Below, in pieces: positions 10,681 through 23,300 of a stretch of DNA of 25,951 bases. Each line of letters begins with the position of its first letter. Position 1 is the stretch's first letter. The notes under the pieces were generated by a model that was not told where the DNA came from, searched no databases, and was given only the letters and a program-made list of their open reading frames with translations. The DNA comes from Plakobranchus ocellatus (Eukaryota > Mollusca > Gastropoda > Plakobranchidae). The position numbers and the translations under genes are program-made. The DNA lies in contig BLXT01003952.1 of NCBI GenBank assembly GCA_019648995.1, positions 1,238,764 to 1,264,714 on the forward strand, read 5' to 3'.

Positions 10681-11253
10681 TTTGTGAGCTTCACTGTATA
10701 TTTAAAGGCCTGATGCAAAAGCCAGCTGATGCTGTGCACGGTTCATCAAAACAAAACATGACAAGCTGAACAACCATTCATTTATGTTTGAGACAACAAG
10801 TGAAAACATTCTGTCTCTTTAGCCACATCCCGAGATTTGCGGCAAGTGGGGACAAGACCAAAAAAAAAAAAAAATTCAACGGTGTATAAAAATAAATCAT
10901 GCATCAGCACATTGAGCTTTTCAATTTTCCTCATAAAGGGTTAATCTCAAATCAAAATTTAAGATAGGAGTGGGTGTGCAACATTTAAAAAGCAGTTACT
11001 TTACAAACAGCAATTTCACAGTGGGTAGGCAGGGTCCATGACAATTGACAGCAAAAGTACTAAACTCACTTAGTTTTCCTATTCTCTCTTTCCCCAAAGT
11101 TGAAAAGTATTTAGCTCTTTCCTCTCTCTAGTATGGAGATTTTTTTCATCAACCAAAAATACATAGGACTGCCTTGAGCTCAGCCCTAATGAGTCAGACG
11201 TTGCATTTATAATACTTTAGAGAAAAAAAAATTGTTCCCTTAGTTTCACACCC
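10681..11253. other. non-coding DNA right of the minisatellite
   Basis: No gene was seen. A 15-base A-run sits at about 10860. This may be SPSB 3' UTR if the distal poly(A) site is used; otherwise it is intergenic. Confidence 0.4.
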
Positions 11254-11280
11254 NNNNNNNNNNNNNNNNNNNNNNNNNNN
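11254..11280. other. assembly gap, 27 N
   Basis: Twenty-seven undetermined bases flanked by ccc on the left and cccc on the right. A poly-C or other low-complexity stretch is a likely cause, so the true length may not be 27. Confidence 0.99.
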
Positions 11281-12094
11281 CCCCATTTCTTGGTTCAGAA
11301 TCACCATACCTCCATATCTCTATCCAATTTTCACCATCACAAAGTTCACAATAAGACATTTCATGGCATTTCGATTTTTCAAAATGTTTAAAACACAAGT
11401 TTAGAATAGACTCATTCAGACTGGTCTTGAGACATTAATTCTCTGACCATACATGGTGTCCTTTGGTGTCTGTGGGTAAAGGGATATAAATTATACAATA
11501 AAAAAGTCTGCAAGACCCTAAAACTGTGTGCTTACATGGCGTGAGTTTACTAACTTCTGTAAAAATTGGTGTACATCAGGTTGAATATAAATCAAAATGA
11601 AAATCCTAAATGGGACTAACATGATTAAATCAGCCATTTCTTTGTGCGTGTGTTTTTTTTAAAGAGGCATACATGTATCATGCAATTGCAATGTAGACAG
11701 TCTTCAATTTAAAAATTTAGGTCAACTCTTTCCCCCTGTTATTTAGAATTTCCATTTTAATTCAATCAGCCTGACTTCAAACTCCACTCATTGTACTTAA
11801 CTACTGTACATTACATTACACAAATTAACACACGTTGAAAATCTAGCTCTATGCAACTAAGACTGCTTACAAAGAAACAAAACCAAAGCACAACCAATTT
11901 CCTCAAAATTTTGTCTCTCAAAAGCTCGAAGGAGATAATAAATTCCAAAGGCAACCAGGATTAGCTCCATTCACATACATGTATTATAAGGTGCTTGCAT
12001 GTATCATTGTTGTGTTTTAGTTGCACTGAGCACCTATACACGCTACCAGTCTCAAAAATTTTCAACTTTTTTTCTTTACAATAGAAGTGAGCAG

Positions 12095-12546
12095 TGTCTA
12101 TAGTGTATTTCTCATCTATAGAGACAAGCATACTTAACAGCTTTGTTTTCCTTTGAAGTTTATTGTAAAGGGCAGTAATAGCTAATAATCAATTGCCACT
12201 CTTTCTTTTCCTTCAAATCTCCAGATAGAGGAGGAGAAAACTGAGGGAAAAAAAATGAAATTTGTTTAGAACTTCTGTGATACATTTGTTCTTCCATTTT
12301 CCTACTGACTTTCCTTTTTATGTCCCTTTGTAGAACATGTTTATTGCTTTCAAAATGAATTCAATTACAATATTCCATTTCATTATTTCTTTTGAGGATC
12401 TCTGTAAATTGAGAAAATATGTCATACCTTTACAACAGCTTTTCATTTACTTTTTTAACAAAAGGCATACGGGAAAAAAAAATTCTGAAAAGTAACAAAG
12501 CTGTTAAGTATGCTTGTCTCTATAGATGAGAAACACACTACAGACA
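12095..12546. mobile_element. MITE-like element with 53-bp inverted ends
   Basis: The left arm 12095-12147 and the reverse complement of 12494-12546 agree at 51 of 53 positions (for example catctatagagacaagcata then cttaacagctttgtt). The interior of 346 bp is AT-rich and encodes no recognisable protein. The word acaatag occurs just outside on both sides (12078-12084 and 12548-12554). It could be a 7-bp target duplication, but it is 10 bp from the left arm and 1 bp from the right, so it may be chance. The size and structure suit a non-autonomous DNA transposon or fold-back element. Confidence 0.75.
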
Positions 12547-15500
12547 AACAATAGTACATTGCTGCAAGAAGGAGCAAAGGGGCAAAGTTTTCTTAATTGT
12601 ATAATGTCTCTTTTTTGGCTGCAGTAGGCATTCTCACATTCTCTCATCTTTTCCTCACCTTGTCCCACCACAATTAGACAAGGCCATGGTTATGAATAAC
12701 TGAATCTAGAATGTTTCCCGCATCTCGGTAAGTCAAATATTGGTTATTCCACCCTGTTGAAAGAAGATGATAACTTCTGGCAACCACAAAAATTCTGATG
12801 ATATAATAATTGTACACTGTACTGTTCATGAAGAGAAAAAAAAAAATTAATGTAGCAAAAGTGCCTCATCCCATCATCACTCTAGTCTTGAATAAGATGC
12901 TTAAGTCCTTAATTGCCTTAAATCCAACTTTAATAAGCCTTATTCTGCCACATATGTAAGTTATAAAACATTGTCTAAACAACAACAAAAAAAATAAAAG
13001 TTTTATAATTTCCTTGTCCATCCTTCTGAAACATTTATGTGTCTCAGCGAATCAACATATCTGCACTTTAAATGTACAAAACTCACAGATGCACTTCCAG
13101 GCTATCTAGAAAATGCCACCTGTGTTAAGTCTGGACTGATTTAGAGACAAACTCAGTACCCGTTCTAAAACTTTCATCTCATTATCACCAAACCGAGTAG
13201 TTTAAAAAAGAGTCATCTTCTATGTGTCACTGCCTCACTGAATCTGTAATTTAAAATGAAGAGAATGAAAATTTTTTTAATTGCTGCTATCAAAACTTAC
13301 ATAGTTACATGAAAGCATACATTTTGATACCCTTGAAAACTGGCAAACATGATTTCTTTAAAAAAAAAAAAAAGCACCATCATAAAGCATTTTCTTTTTA
13401 AATGAAACATAGAGCAGAGGGAAAAGGCATACATCCCATTTAAATTTAAATGCATCCATTTTGCCAAACCAGGCACAATAAAATGAACTATTAAAAACAT
13501 CTATGTGACTTAAGAGACTTTTCTTATCCCCCCGCTACTAGCCATGTGTGCAGTAGAGGTAAAAGGAAATCTAAATTTATGAGTACAAATACTGGCTACT
13601 TTTACTGCTGGCCTTCATAACACAAAAGCATAAAGGATTCCTGACACTACAACAACATATAAAAGACATCCTTTTGGCAACATATTAAATTGGCATTGAA
13701 GTTAAAATAACAGATGAAAAGAAACTCATTAAAACTGCTCACTTCAAATGAATGAGTCAATTCAAATCAAATTCTCCCGTCACCCATAATAACTGTAACA
13801 TTTTTTTGCTTGATTTTTACAAATTACAGTCAGCCAAACAAAATTAAATGATCATCTCTCCTTCAAAGGTGGTCCACGGGCTATTTTCAAAAAAGTTGTT
13901 AAAAATAAAAATTTTTCTAAATAGCAATCTTTTGACAACACCTCAATTCTTTAATAATGATTTGGTAATTCAAAACTTGTGATAATGTAATACACCTATA
14001 ATCATCAAAGGGAAGGCAAGAAAAGAAAAGACAGTTAGCCGCCACTGATCAAAAATTGTACAAGTAATTAAAATCTACAACACCATATCTTCATAGTTCC
14101 TCTACACAAGGGTATACGCAATAATTATATGAAATAAGAATTCCTACAGACACAAAATTTTCAGAAGGCAGTGGAGTCTCCAAAACAAAACATGATTGCA
14201 TTACAAACAGACAAATAAAATCTTATTAATTTGGAGTCATTTCTTCATTAATCTTTACATGAACTATAGTGCAACTTGCGTATAAATGTATGTACCCGAA
14301 AAAATAAAAAGAAAAATGATAATTTGGGGCTTCTTTTTCCCTGCAGATAAAATATACAACATGTAATAAATTATATTGTATGTGACTAGTAATAGAGTTC
14401 TCTTCTTCAGAGGGTCTGAACAAATAGCAATTATTCCTAAAGATGTAAATAAATTCTACATTAGAGGGAAGAAGAACTTGAGCATTAAAGAACTATAACA
14501 CTTGTTTCAGCTAAATTGGCATCTGACTTGAGAAGGACAAGATAACAGAACAGTAACACGGCCCTAGCCAAGCTAAGCATCCACAACAGCACTGTGATAT
14601 CTACATAAGTACATGCAGTATTCTGCACAGCTTACACCCTCAGATCCATCTCACACACACCTCGAACATTATAGAAGGCAAGACTGATCTACAATGGAAA
14701 ATCAGATGTCAGAGGATTTATAGTAGAGACAGAATGTTTTCTCCATTTTATGAATAAATCTATTTGCACAAGAAGCAACTGCATAACTGGAAAGACGACA
14801 TGACAACTGGTCCTAGGAAAAAAAAACTTGAACTTTTCTGCAACTGCAACTACAGTGGGTTTACAATACACCAATTGGACGGCTTTTCTTACTCTTGACA
14901 CTTCAAAGCTTAAATATCACATGTGCACAATTGGTTTTAAAATCTGGAACTGTTGGTTTTTGGGATTTTTTTGGGAGATGCAGAGGGCTAAATACAAAAT
15001 TAAAAGAAATTTAAGAGTCAAAATTGGATTCACTTACTTAACTATGGTTACATACCTCAAAACACTATCTTAAAGCCCTAGCGAAAAAAAATCCTGCACT
15101 GTCATAACAATTACACTGATTTATAAGTTAAGAAAACGTACTATGACAGTCCTTCTGTTTCAAAACAGGATGATTACATAGTGCATTTCCTTCCTAATAA
15201 TTAAAGCAGACTGAAGCAAGAGCTTCAAAGTCTACTGGTTGGGAAACTGACGAGAAAAATAAAAATAGTCAAAAACAGAAACCTAATAACATGTCTGAAA
15301 CCAAAACCACAATTGCGTATGTATATTTTACAAGCCTCGTTTCTACATGGCCAGGAGAGTTCAGAAAGAACTTCACATCAATAAACCTTCCCTTACAGCT
15401 TTTACCCATCTCATCCAAGTTCTCCCTGAGATCTAACTGACTCACCCATTGCTGACTTAGGCTAATTACTAATCTCTCAATCGTCTGCACTTTCAATTCT

Positions 15501-15810
15501 CTCATTATAAAGAAGACAATCAAAAGATGAAAACTAACAATAAAAGCAGTCCCATTTCTTAAGTGCACCATTCTTCTCCTCTAGTCTGTTCTCTGAATGT
15601 TTTCAAAGGTAAGGTGCCTTCTTGGCACTTTTCAAATATAAAAATACACAAAAATTGTATTAACCCTGAGCGCGGCTAAGAGTAGAACGACTAAAAGCAA
15701 ATGGTTTCAAAACCCATCTCAAGAAGGCAGAATGTGCCAAAGTAACTAAAATGCTGATGGTCATTTCTCAGACAATTCATTCTCTGAAACTGGCCTACAG
15801 AACATAAGTA
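12547..15810. other. non-coding DNA, possibly part of the SPSB 3' UTR
   Basis: About 3.3 kb with A/T runs and scattered short open frames. The longest, 100 codons on the minus strand at 15269-15571, matches no family and has no supporting splice sites. No transposon protein was seen here, unlike the 5.5-9.2 kb region. Confidence 0.4.
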
Positions 15811-15816
15811 TTTATT
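15811..15816 (-). terminator. candidate proximal poly(A) signal for SPSB
   Basis: Plus-strand tttatt reads AATAAA on the minus strand, 1280 bases after the SPSB stop. It is the first canonical AATAAA I found downstream of that stop. The following bases are moderately GT-rich. Confidence 0.35.
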
Positions 15817-17095
15817 TTTCTTGCCCATAATCAAAGTGAGACGAGATACCATTTTGGCTTGAGACATCGGCGTTTGTAATATACCTGAGGCAAAAAAAAA
15901 AAAAATTCAGTTTTGAAGATGTAACATTGAGTCTTAAGAAAATGAGACACTGAAAATTTTAGCTGAGCTTATTAATCAAAATTTTTACTTTTTGTTGAAT
16001 ACATATATAAAATTGCAGTCCACTTTCTGCTGCCAAGTACCATTCTTTTCTATGGAGCTGATGAGCATTAAAAAGGCTACGGCAATATGGAAATCACATG
16101 TAAACCTCAGCCAGGAAAGAAAACAATATTATTTTATCTCTGAAAATTTTCAAGATTTTAAAATGCGATTGCTTACAAATAACAAAGCTTCCTTCAATGC
16201 TACATTTTTCAAGATGATATGAAAAAAAAAAAGCTGATTTCTTAAATCAAACTAAAAAAATGAGCATAAAAATCGACTTGTGTGGGCCAGGAAAAAAAAA
16301 TTTAAGTCGCAGAACTATTTTGAGATACAGACTTCAAACTCAACTTTTTAAATACCCTCTCCTCTCATTACTCTTGCATGCGCACAACTTTTTTGTACCA
16401 CAGAGCATCGCCTAATCAATTTTTGGGTTCAAGTCACAGAACACAACTTTGAGATACAGACTTCAAACTTAGCTGCTTTTCGTTTTGGATGGGCCTACAC
16501 ATTTATGGCAAAGTGAAAGCTTCTATGTATATACATTAAACATTAGCTCAAGCTCTCCTGTTTCTCAGTAAAATAGACATAATGAAAGGTGTTAAAAATG
16601 GACATCAATGCAACAGTGAAGATGACAAAACTGGAGACAGTTGTAAGGAGTGTTTCCACAATAATTTACACAAATTTCAACAACAAGAAAACTAGTGAAA
16701 AGCTTCATTCAAATATTTAACATTATTTATAAGAATAAATTAATTAAATTTTACATCTCCATCTGCCACAATTAAGGACAGGCTAAAATTCATTAAAGGA
16801 TTGCAGCTGTGGTATCCCCTCATTGAGTGAGTTGTTATAAGGAGAAAATGAAGTGACTTTGTCACTGGTGATTCTTCAACACTGAAGTCACTGATACTGT
16901 AGCTTCTGCATTGACATCCAATTTCTCTGCAAAATTTCATAGCTAAGGGAGAATCACCTTATTCCCTGGTGGTGAAAATCAAACTAGTCCATGCGATGAC
17001 TGTACTGGTAAAGGATTGTGGTAATGGTAACTGATCTTGGTGACAATGAAGATGACTGGCAAATATAATACACAACTCATGATACTGGCCATATG
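15817..17095 (-). other. SPSB 3' untranslated region (proximal part)
   Basis: Follows the SPSB TAG at 17096-17098 with no further coding exon. It includes the 16304-16474 direct repeats and several A-runs. Its end is unresolved: poly(A) candidates are at 15811 and much farther at 9777. Confidence 0.5.
16304..16474 (+). repeat. two diverged ~43-bp direct repeats, 127 bp apart
   Basis: Copy 1 at 16304-16345 and copy 2 at 16431-16474 both begin aagtc-c-cagaac. They share gagatacagacttcaaact in full and differ by small substitutions and a short length change. Probably a remnant of a tandem duplication. Confidence 0.8.
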
Positions 17096-18906
17096 CTAAG
17101 ACTGGTAAAGTAGATACTGCTTCAGTGATGTAGGTATGGGAAGAGAGGTTGTCTCCTGTAATCTGTGTTTCCCAAGTTGGGCTCGTATTGTCCGCCGACA
17201 GATATCCATCAGTGGAAGAGGTTCCGCTGTAACAAAAAGAACACACAGTTTCTGATTACACTGCATTGAAAACACAAGCCTGAGTATTACATTATTTCTA
17301 AAAAAAAAAAAAAATACTAAAGGAGAATGCAAACCATATAGCTTGCTTGTATCAGCAACGTCAATATATGTAAGGATTTTCTATTTTATTTCAGAGCTTT
17401 TGAAACACAATGGATAATAGCTTCGCTAATAATCACAACCCGCAATAAAATAAAGTAAAAAAAATATTACGATGACCAAGTTTTATTAAAACAATGGATA
17501 AATAAATAAATAAAAATAATACTCAAACAAGCAAGGGTATGAAAAATCAAACAAGTACAAAATTCAAATATCTTGGCTACCTCATATCATCAGATGGTAA
17601 TTACAAGTAAGTGAAATGGTAGTAAGTAGGATATATTATAAATGTCTTTTTTTTATATTTGCCTGAAACAAAAAAAATCTGAATTGCAAAAAGGCACATG
17701 CACTAGGTACGATAAGATGACAGGTTGATGCCCAAGTGTTCCATATTCACTTTTATGAGTCTTAATGAGTGTGATATATAGTATGCAACACTCAATTTTG
17801 GTTTTAAAATATGAAAAAAAGAAAGACTTTAATAGACTTGTTTTCTGCCCTTTCTGCATACAACTTTTCTTTTTTTTTTTTTCTTCTTCAAAACAATAAA
17901 TATTTCATATAAAAGTCATATATACTATATAAATCTCTTAACAAGTTTACACCTTATTATTCTAATGCATGTTTTGGTGGCATCAATGACTTAAAACTAG
18001 ACATGCTTATATTTTGACTTCCGACTTATTCAGACTACAACATAATAATGATTTTCAGGCCAAGAAATCTGTGATATGATGTCCATTTTTATAGATGGAA
18101 GTGGTTAAATCACATTTTTTTTCCAGTGGATCCATTTAAAGATTACTCTGCTAAAGTAAAGCGACATTTTCTTCATATCACTGATATAACCTTTCAACTT
18201 CAAGTTGCCAAATTTTAGACCCTTATAAAACCTAGGCTTAGCCTTCCACACTGAGGAAAGATGGGTTTAGTCAGTTCTATCAAACACCAAAATTCTTTAC
18301 AAAAACCAATATTTAAGCGTTCCCAAAGCGCCTGATCTTGAAGACCAGAATCTAAACTGGATCCAGACAAGACATCTAGTTCTTGTGTACTATCTACTTT
18401 ACTGAAGCCATCCTCCTTATTTTAGCTAGTTAGATATCGATAGCCTTGATTCTATGTGAGATACTTATGGATCGCAAAGTGATCACCAGTAATAGAAAAA
18501 AAAGGAACTACAAATCAAAATCATCTTTTCAATTTTTTGTAGTTCTTGCCCTTTCATCAAGTGCCAAAATACATGCAAAGATATCATATTCTCATTCTTA
18601 AGTGGTACGCATTTATAACTGTTAACAGTACTTTTTATCAACATGGCTACATGATAAAAACAGTGATAAGACATTGCTGTCTTGGGAGAGCCTATTATAT
18701 TATTCTATATTTGTCAATGATAATATCTGATAATTTTAGGCATGAGGACGTATATAAGCAACAGTCTCTAATCAGCCCATTACTGACACCATACCACACG
18801 ACCCATCCACAAAAATTTAAAAAGCTGGATGCATTAGACTGGACAGAAAATCTAGCTAAGACAGCAGACTATTTTGCAAAATGTTATATGATTAAAGTGA
18901 AATATC

Positions 18907-18968
<62 letters not shown>

Positions 18969-20316
18969 CACACACAAAAAAAAATTCTTTATTTAGAGGA
19001 GCATGGTAGTGAAACATAGGTACCTCGATGTTTCAAGCCTTATTATGACATGATTCTGCACACGTTTTTTTTTTTTTTGTTGTTTTTGTTTGATGGTTTT
19101 ATTTGGATTGAATACCACTTTTAATCTGCCTAAATGGCGTTGAATGAGCAAAAGGGTGAGAGTGCATTTCTTTGACCAAGTTGCAAAATGCACCTGCAAT
19201 GTATGGCATAATATGTCTAAATGGCCTAATGATCAAGCAATGTTACCATTAATAATGAATCAGAGGCTTTTTTAAGTTCCAAAGACATGCGTGGGTAGGC
19301 TACATTTCTTCCATAATTTTATTATGAATGTCAATAGGATGTGTTTTGAAGCCAACTTTTTCAGTGGCAGGAAAACTTTCTTCTATGGAGCCACTATGGT
19401 TAAGAGAAACAAAAAAGGCTGCAGATATACTTTATAAAAGGCATCTTGATTACCTCCAGTCTTCAAATTGTTGCCATACATAAAGCTAGCTCCTGAAAAG
19501 TATTCTCATATTGTATTCTTTCAAAAATCTGTAAAGAATAATCTAAAAAAAAATTTTCAGAGTTCATTACAACACAAATTATATATATACAATGAGAAAA
19601 ACAGAATTGCACTCACGGTCTAGGCCACCGATGTACTTCATTGTAATCTCACAGTGTCCCCATACAGCACTGACTATTGGGTAAACTTTCTTCCCTTTAA
19701 GTCCTCTGAAGGCCACTCCCAGGTATTGACCATCCACAACAAAACTGAGAGTGCCTTCATCCATGTCTAGAACAACCAAAAAACTGTCTGGCACCACAAA
19801 GTTCTCATCAGGACTCAAGAGGGTTGGATATGTGACTCCTGCACTGTTTTTCATATCGTGGTAGAGTTTGTTGCGACCTAGATCCCAACCCCACGAGTCA
19901 CGGTTTGAGCCTACTAAGGACTGATATCCTACACAGTGAAGTGGAGCCTCAGCAGTGGCAACGCCAACTACAGCATGGGTGCCTCGTTGCCGGGTGCTCC
20001 AAAATATTTCCCACACATGCAAGCCCCGAGTGTATCCATAGCGTCCCCGAATGCAGTCCGTAGATTGGGCTACAGGGTGCCTGTGAAAAGTTGTCTGATC
20101 ATCGTCCTTTACAAATATATTAAGACTGCGGTCATCTGCATTCCAGGCATGCTCGATCTGAACATCACGAGGAGATGGTGGCATATCCAGCAATGCATCG
20201 AGGCGGCTAGGCTTCTGGAAATCAGGATTATATGCAGGCTCACGATTTATAGCTTTGTAGGTTGGCTCCCTTGCACTTGAAATGGTCTTAATTCCCCCTG
20301 ACACCTTCTGCCCCAT
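17096..20316 (-). CDS. SPSB: SPRY domain-containing SOCS box protein (SPSB1/SPSB4/gustavus): complement join(17096..17226, 19617..20316)
   Basis: SPSB proteins are substrate adaptors of an Elongin B/C-Cullin 5-Rbx2 ubiquitin ligase. Known targets in other animals carry a (D/E)INNN motif, such as Vasa, Par-4 and iNOS. The first coding exon (700 bp) starts at [11 protein letters not shown], the family's conserved start. A second ATG lies two codons upstream in frame, giving MNMGQKV. The SPRY domain spans about residues 50-230, with [11 protein letters not shown] (78-87), [56 protein letters not shown] and AVWGHCEI. The peptide-pocket residues I recall, Arg/Pro/Ala of RHPVA and the VWG triplet (218-220), are kept. 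The donor gtgagt follows at 19616, and the acceptor gttacag at 17227 joins GLD to PEPLPLMD through a split codon. The second exon is the SOCS box: BC box [10 protein letters not shown] (238-247) and Cul5 box LPIP (262-265), ending YLLYQS and TAG. The total of 276 residues is close to 273 in human SPSB1. SPSB1 versus SPSB4 cannot be separated by eye. Confidence 0.97.
17540..17608 (+). mobile_element. short LINE reverse-transcriptase fragment in the SPSB coding intron
   Basis: The plus-strand frame reads [17 protein letters not shown], matching the FKYLGSxITSDG motif of LINE reverse transcriptases. Nothing convincing extends on either side, so this is a small relic. In an intact LINE it would lie immediately upstream of the part preserved at 8613-9150, but here it is on the opposite strand and in another locus. 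Confidence 0.65.
17609..18908. other. SPSB coding intron interior
   Basis: Part of the 2390-bp intron 17227-19616. AT-rich, with no exon seen. The open frame ending at 19019 is extended only because it reads the (GA)n tract as Arg-Glu repeats. Confidence 0.55.
18909..18962 (+). repeat. (GA)27 microsatellite, followed by (CA)5
   Basis: Twenty-seven uninterrupted GA units, then a short CA tract and an A-run. It lies in the SPSB intron. On the transcribed minus strand it reads as a (TC)n polypyrimidine tract. Confidence 0.97.
18963..19616. other. SPSB coding intron, part next to the donor
   Basis: T-run near 19066-19077; no exon or transposon motif. The intron's donor (gtgagt on the minus strand) is at 19616-19611. 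Confidence 0.55.
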
Positions 20317-20364
20317 GTTCATCCTTTGCTCACTGCTCAGACCCCCTAAGCTGTTCACTACGCG
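20317..20364 (-). other. SPSB 5' UTR within the first coding exon
   Basis: The minus strand shows tatgtatgtgtgtgtgcag ending at 20365, a good acceptor, followed by 48 bases before the ATG at 20316-20314. These bases stay open in frame and include one alternative ATG two codons upstream. Confidence 0.7.
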
Positions 20365-23300
20365 CTGCACACACACATACATAAGTTTTTCAAACCACTA
20401 ATAGAGAAAAGAGCCTATGAGGGCCAGTTTTAAACTTGCTCCACATAAAAAAAAAAATCAATGCTGCAACTTCTCAATTAATCAGTTAAATAAAAAAAAA
20501 GACTTAACAAAATATTTTCTCTTAAATCACGGGCAACTTTCCTTCGAAGGTTTTTATTTTCTTGAAAGAGTAGGCCCTACTGTAACAATTAAGGCGGTTC
20601 CTTTTTAAAAATAGAACTCAATTGTACAAGTATTATGGAGCTAGTCTCACTGAAAACCTATCATTACTAATATAAAGTGCTTCCAGAAAGGCTTCACGTA
20701 TAAATTTGGACAAATGCTTAGAATCTTTTTAGCTGTCACAAAATGTTGCATAAAATATTGACTCAAAACATCTAATGTTCTGTAAAAATCATGAAAATCA
20801 CAACACTTAAAAACTTGGATAAAACGTTAAAACTGTGGAAAGTTGTCTTATTTGATTCATTAGCAAAAGCACAAGTAATTGGAAACTGCTGCCTTAGGCT
20901 GAGCCAAATTTTAGTCTTCACAATTGAATATGTGAAAGACTCTTAATGGCCAGGGTGATTACTACAGGAGCTTGAGAAAGTGCTGAAATGGAAACAAAGG
21001 ATAGAATTAGAGAGAACAATATATTATTACATTTCCATAATTTTTTTTTTATCTTGTGAATTAAAAATTCTTAAAATAGCAACAATGTTTGATGTAGAAT
21101 CCATTACTATCATGTTCTTTTCTGTCAGTTTGGAACATAAGGTACCTTCAGGGTGTTTTGAGTTACAAATGTCATGTTAATTGTTATAGACCAGGTCTTA
21201 AAATTTATCATATTGATGTCTTTTGGATAAATCCAGATTAAAATTTGCTCAGCATAGCAGCAATGAAATTGGAATGCAAGAAACTAAAATCCATAATGTT
21301 GAGATTATAAAGCTTTTAAGATTTCGGGATTGATTGAATGCAAGGGTATCTGAAGGCAGCACTAATAAATTTATAAACTCGTTTCATCCGTATTAAAAAT
21401 GTCCCAAGGTGAGATTGAAATACTTCCGAATAGCATAAGCTGAACTAGGCTATATGCTTGACACACAAAATTGTATGGTTATTCATGTTTAAATTTCACT
21501 ACTACTTATTTACAGCATATTTCTCAATGTACATAGCCTGTCTTAAAACAAGTTTCAACTTTCAGGCAAGAGCTCTTTTCCAGCTCAGCCTTGTATTCCA
21601 AATTAACTCTCAACTCCATACTTCCTCTAAATAATGTGCGTGTAGAGACAGAAATAACAGAAATAAAGATCCAACATGATGATATGGAAAAATGAAGGGA
21701 CAAATTACTGGCTGTAGCTTGAAAACTACCATTCCTGAGAGCAAAAAAAAATGTTTTCTTTTGTTTTCCTCAATTCAATATATTTGCATCCCTTCAATAG
21801 CTTTAGCCTCATGCAATGCTAGAAGCAAAGTATCAATTCCGATGGACCTAATGATAGTAAGATTCCAAATCTTTAAAAAAAAAAAAAAAAATGACCATTT
21901 GATCCAGATATTGTATGAGTTTTTAGTAAAAAGGAACTAGACATCTACATCTAGAGTCTATGGAGAGTTAAAGTGCATATTTACACCAAAATTAAAGAAA
22001 ACTGAAATCACTTTTATTCAATTTTGAAGAGTGTAATCATAAATCTAAAAATGGGCTGCTCTATTGGTGGGAAAAAGTGCCAGTGGACCAATGCATACAT
22101 ACCTGCCTAGTTGGAATCATCCAATTTAGTAACCCTAGAGGGAAATAGTAATTTAGACCCAAAATGAAAGTGTATAGTGATACTATTGATATTTTTTTAC
22201 CCAACAAAATGTTACATTGGCACCAACTCTACCTCCACTCCACATCAGTAGTCTATATAAATGTAAGGCCTAAAAGTGTAATACACTTTCTAGTCTTTCA
22301 GTTCAGTAGAATGACATTACTTGAAGCAATAATAAAAGCCTTTTTCAGGTAAACCAGCAGCTCTGACTTCCCCAGTGAAGAGGTCAGATACTTATGTATA
22401 TTATTTGAAATCTGATGCATTTTTTTTGTGATATTTCCCAAAATTGCTAAGAAACTTGGCACAAGCTGTAAAAAGAGGTTCAAAAGCTAAAGGCTACAAC
22501 AAAAAAATTCACGTTTACACTTGGTGAGAATTTGATTAGTTAGGCCCACCTTAATTGCTGGAACTTCCCTCAGCAAGACTTTTTAATGTGTGTGCATGCA
22601 AGAAAAGTAAAAATTATCACAAGTTATACTGCTGATATACCTGTTGTATAAGGTTCAAAGTAGTTAGGCCCTAACCGTTTCCTATTGAATAGCTACATTG
22701 AACAAAAGTGAAAATAAAAAAATTTTCTAGACTACTTGCATTTTATCTCTAAATTAATTGCTGGAATAGACATGATCAACTAAAATTCAGCTACCATTAT
22801 CCAAGATGCTGATTTTTAAATAATATTATATAATTCCAAATATATTATTAAAATATAGGCCTAGGCCAAACACTGAGAAAAACAAGACTAGAAACGAGCT
22901 GCTTTTTGTGACTAGCTGCCAAGTGCGGTAAACAAACCATGTTGCCTGTTATGATTTGATAATTTTACCACTTTTTTTATCCTGCACTTTTCGGTATTGG
23001 CGCTAATACATCATGAAATCCTTACTGTCAGTTGTATTAAGGAATAAATTGTAACAATATTAAGAACAGTCGACCAGATTTATCTTTCACCGCTTTTCCA
23101 AAGGCCCAAAGCTGTAGGCCTACTTAAGTAAGAGTTCTTTTTTTTTCTTTTATAAATAGACTGAGTATTTCAAGGTTTAATGGCTAGAATGATAATTTAT
23201 AAAAATTCCTCCCAACTGCGGAGAGTGTTAAAACTAGTCAAGTGCTTCCTGTTTACCACGCTTCATCGCTAGTTGCGACAGCACAGTGCAAATCCTATGG

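Noticed and set aside
15269-15571. 100-codon minus-strand open frame downstream of SPSB
   Set aside because: No family resemblance, no splice context, and it lies in probable 3' UTR.
18546-19019. 157-codon open frame
   Set aside because: It is extended only by the (GA)27 tract read as Arg-Glu repeats, and it lies in the SPSB intron.
20417-20608. 63-codon plus-strand frame in the SPSB first intron
   Set aside because: Low-complexity lysine runs from A tracts; no family match.
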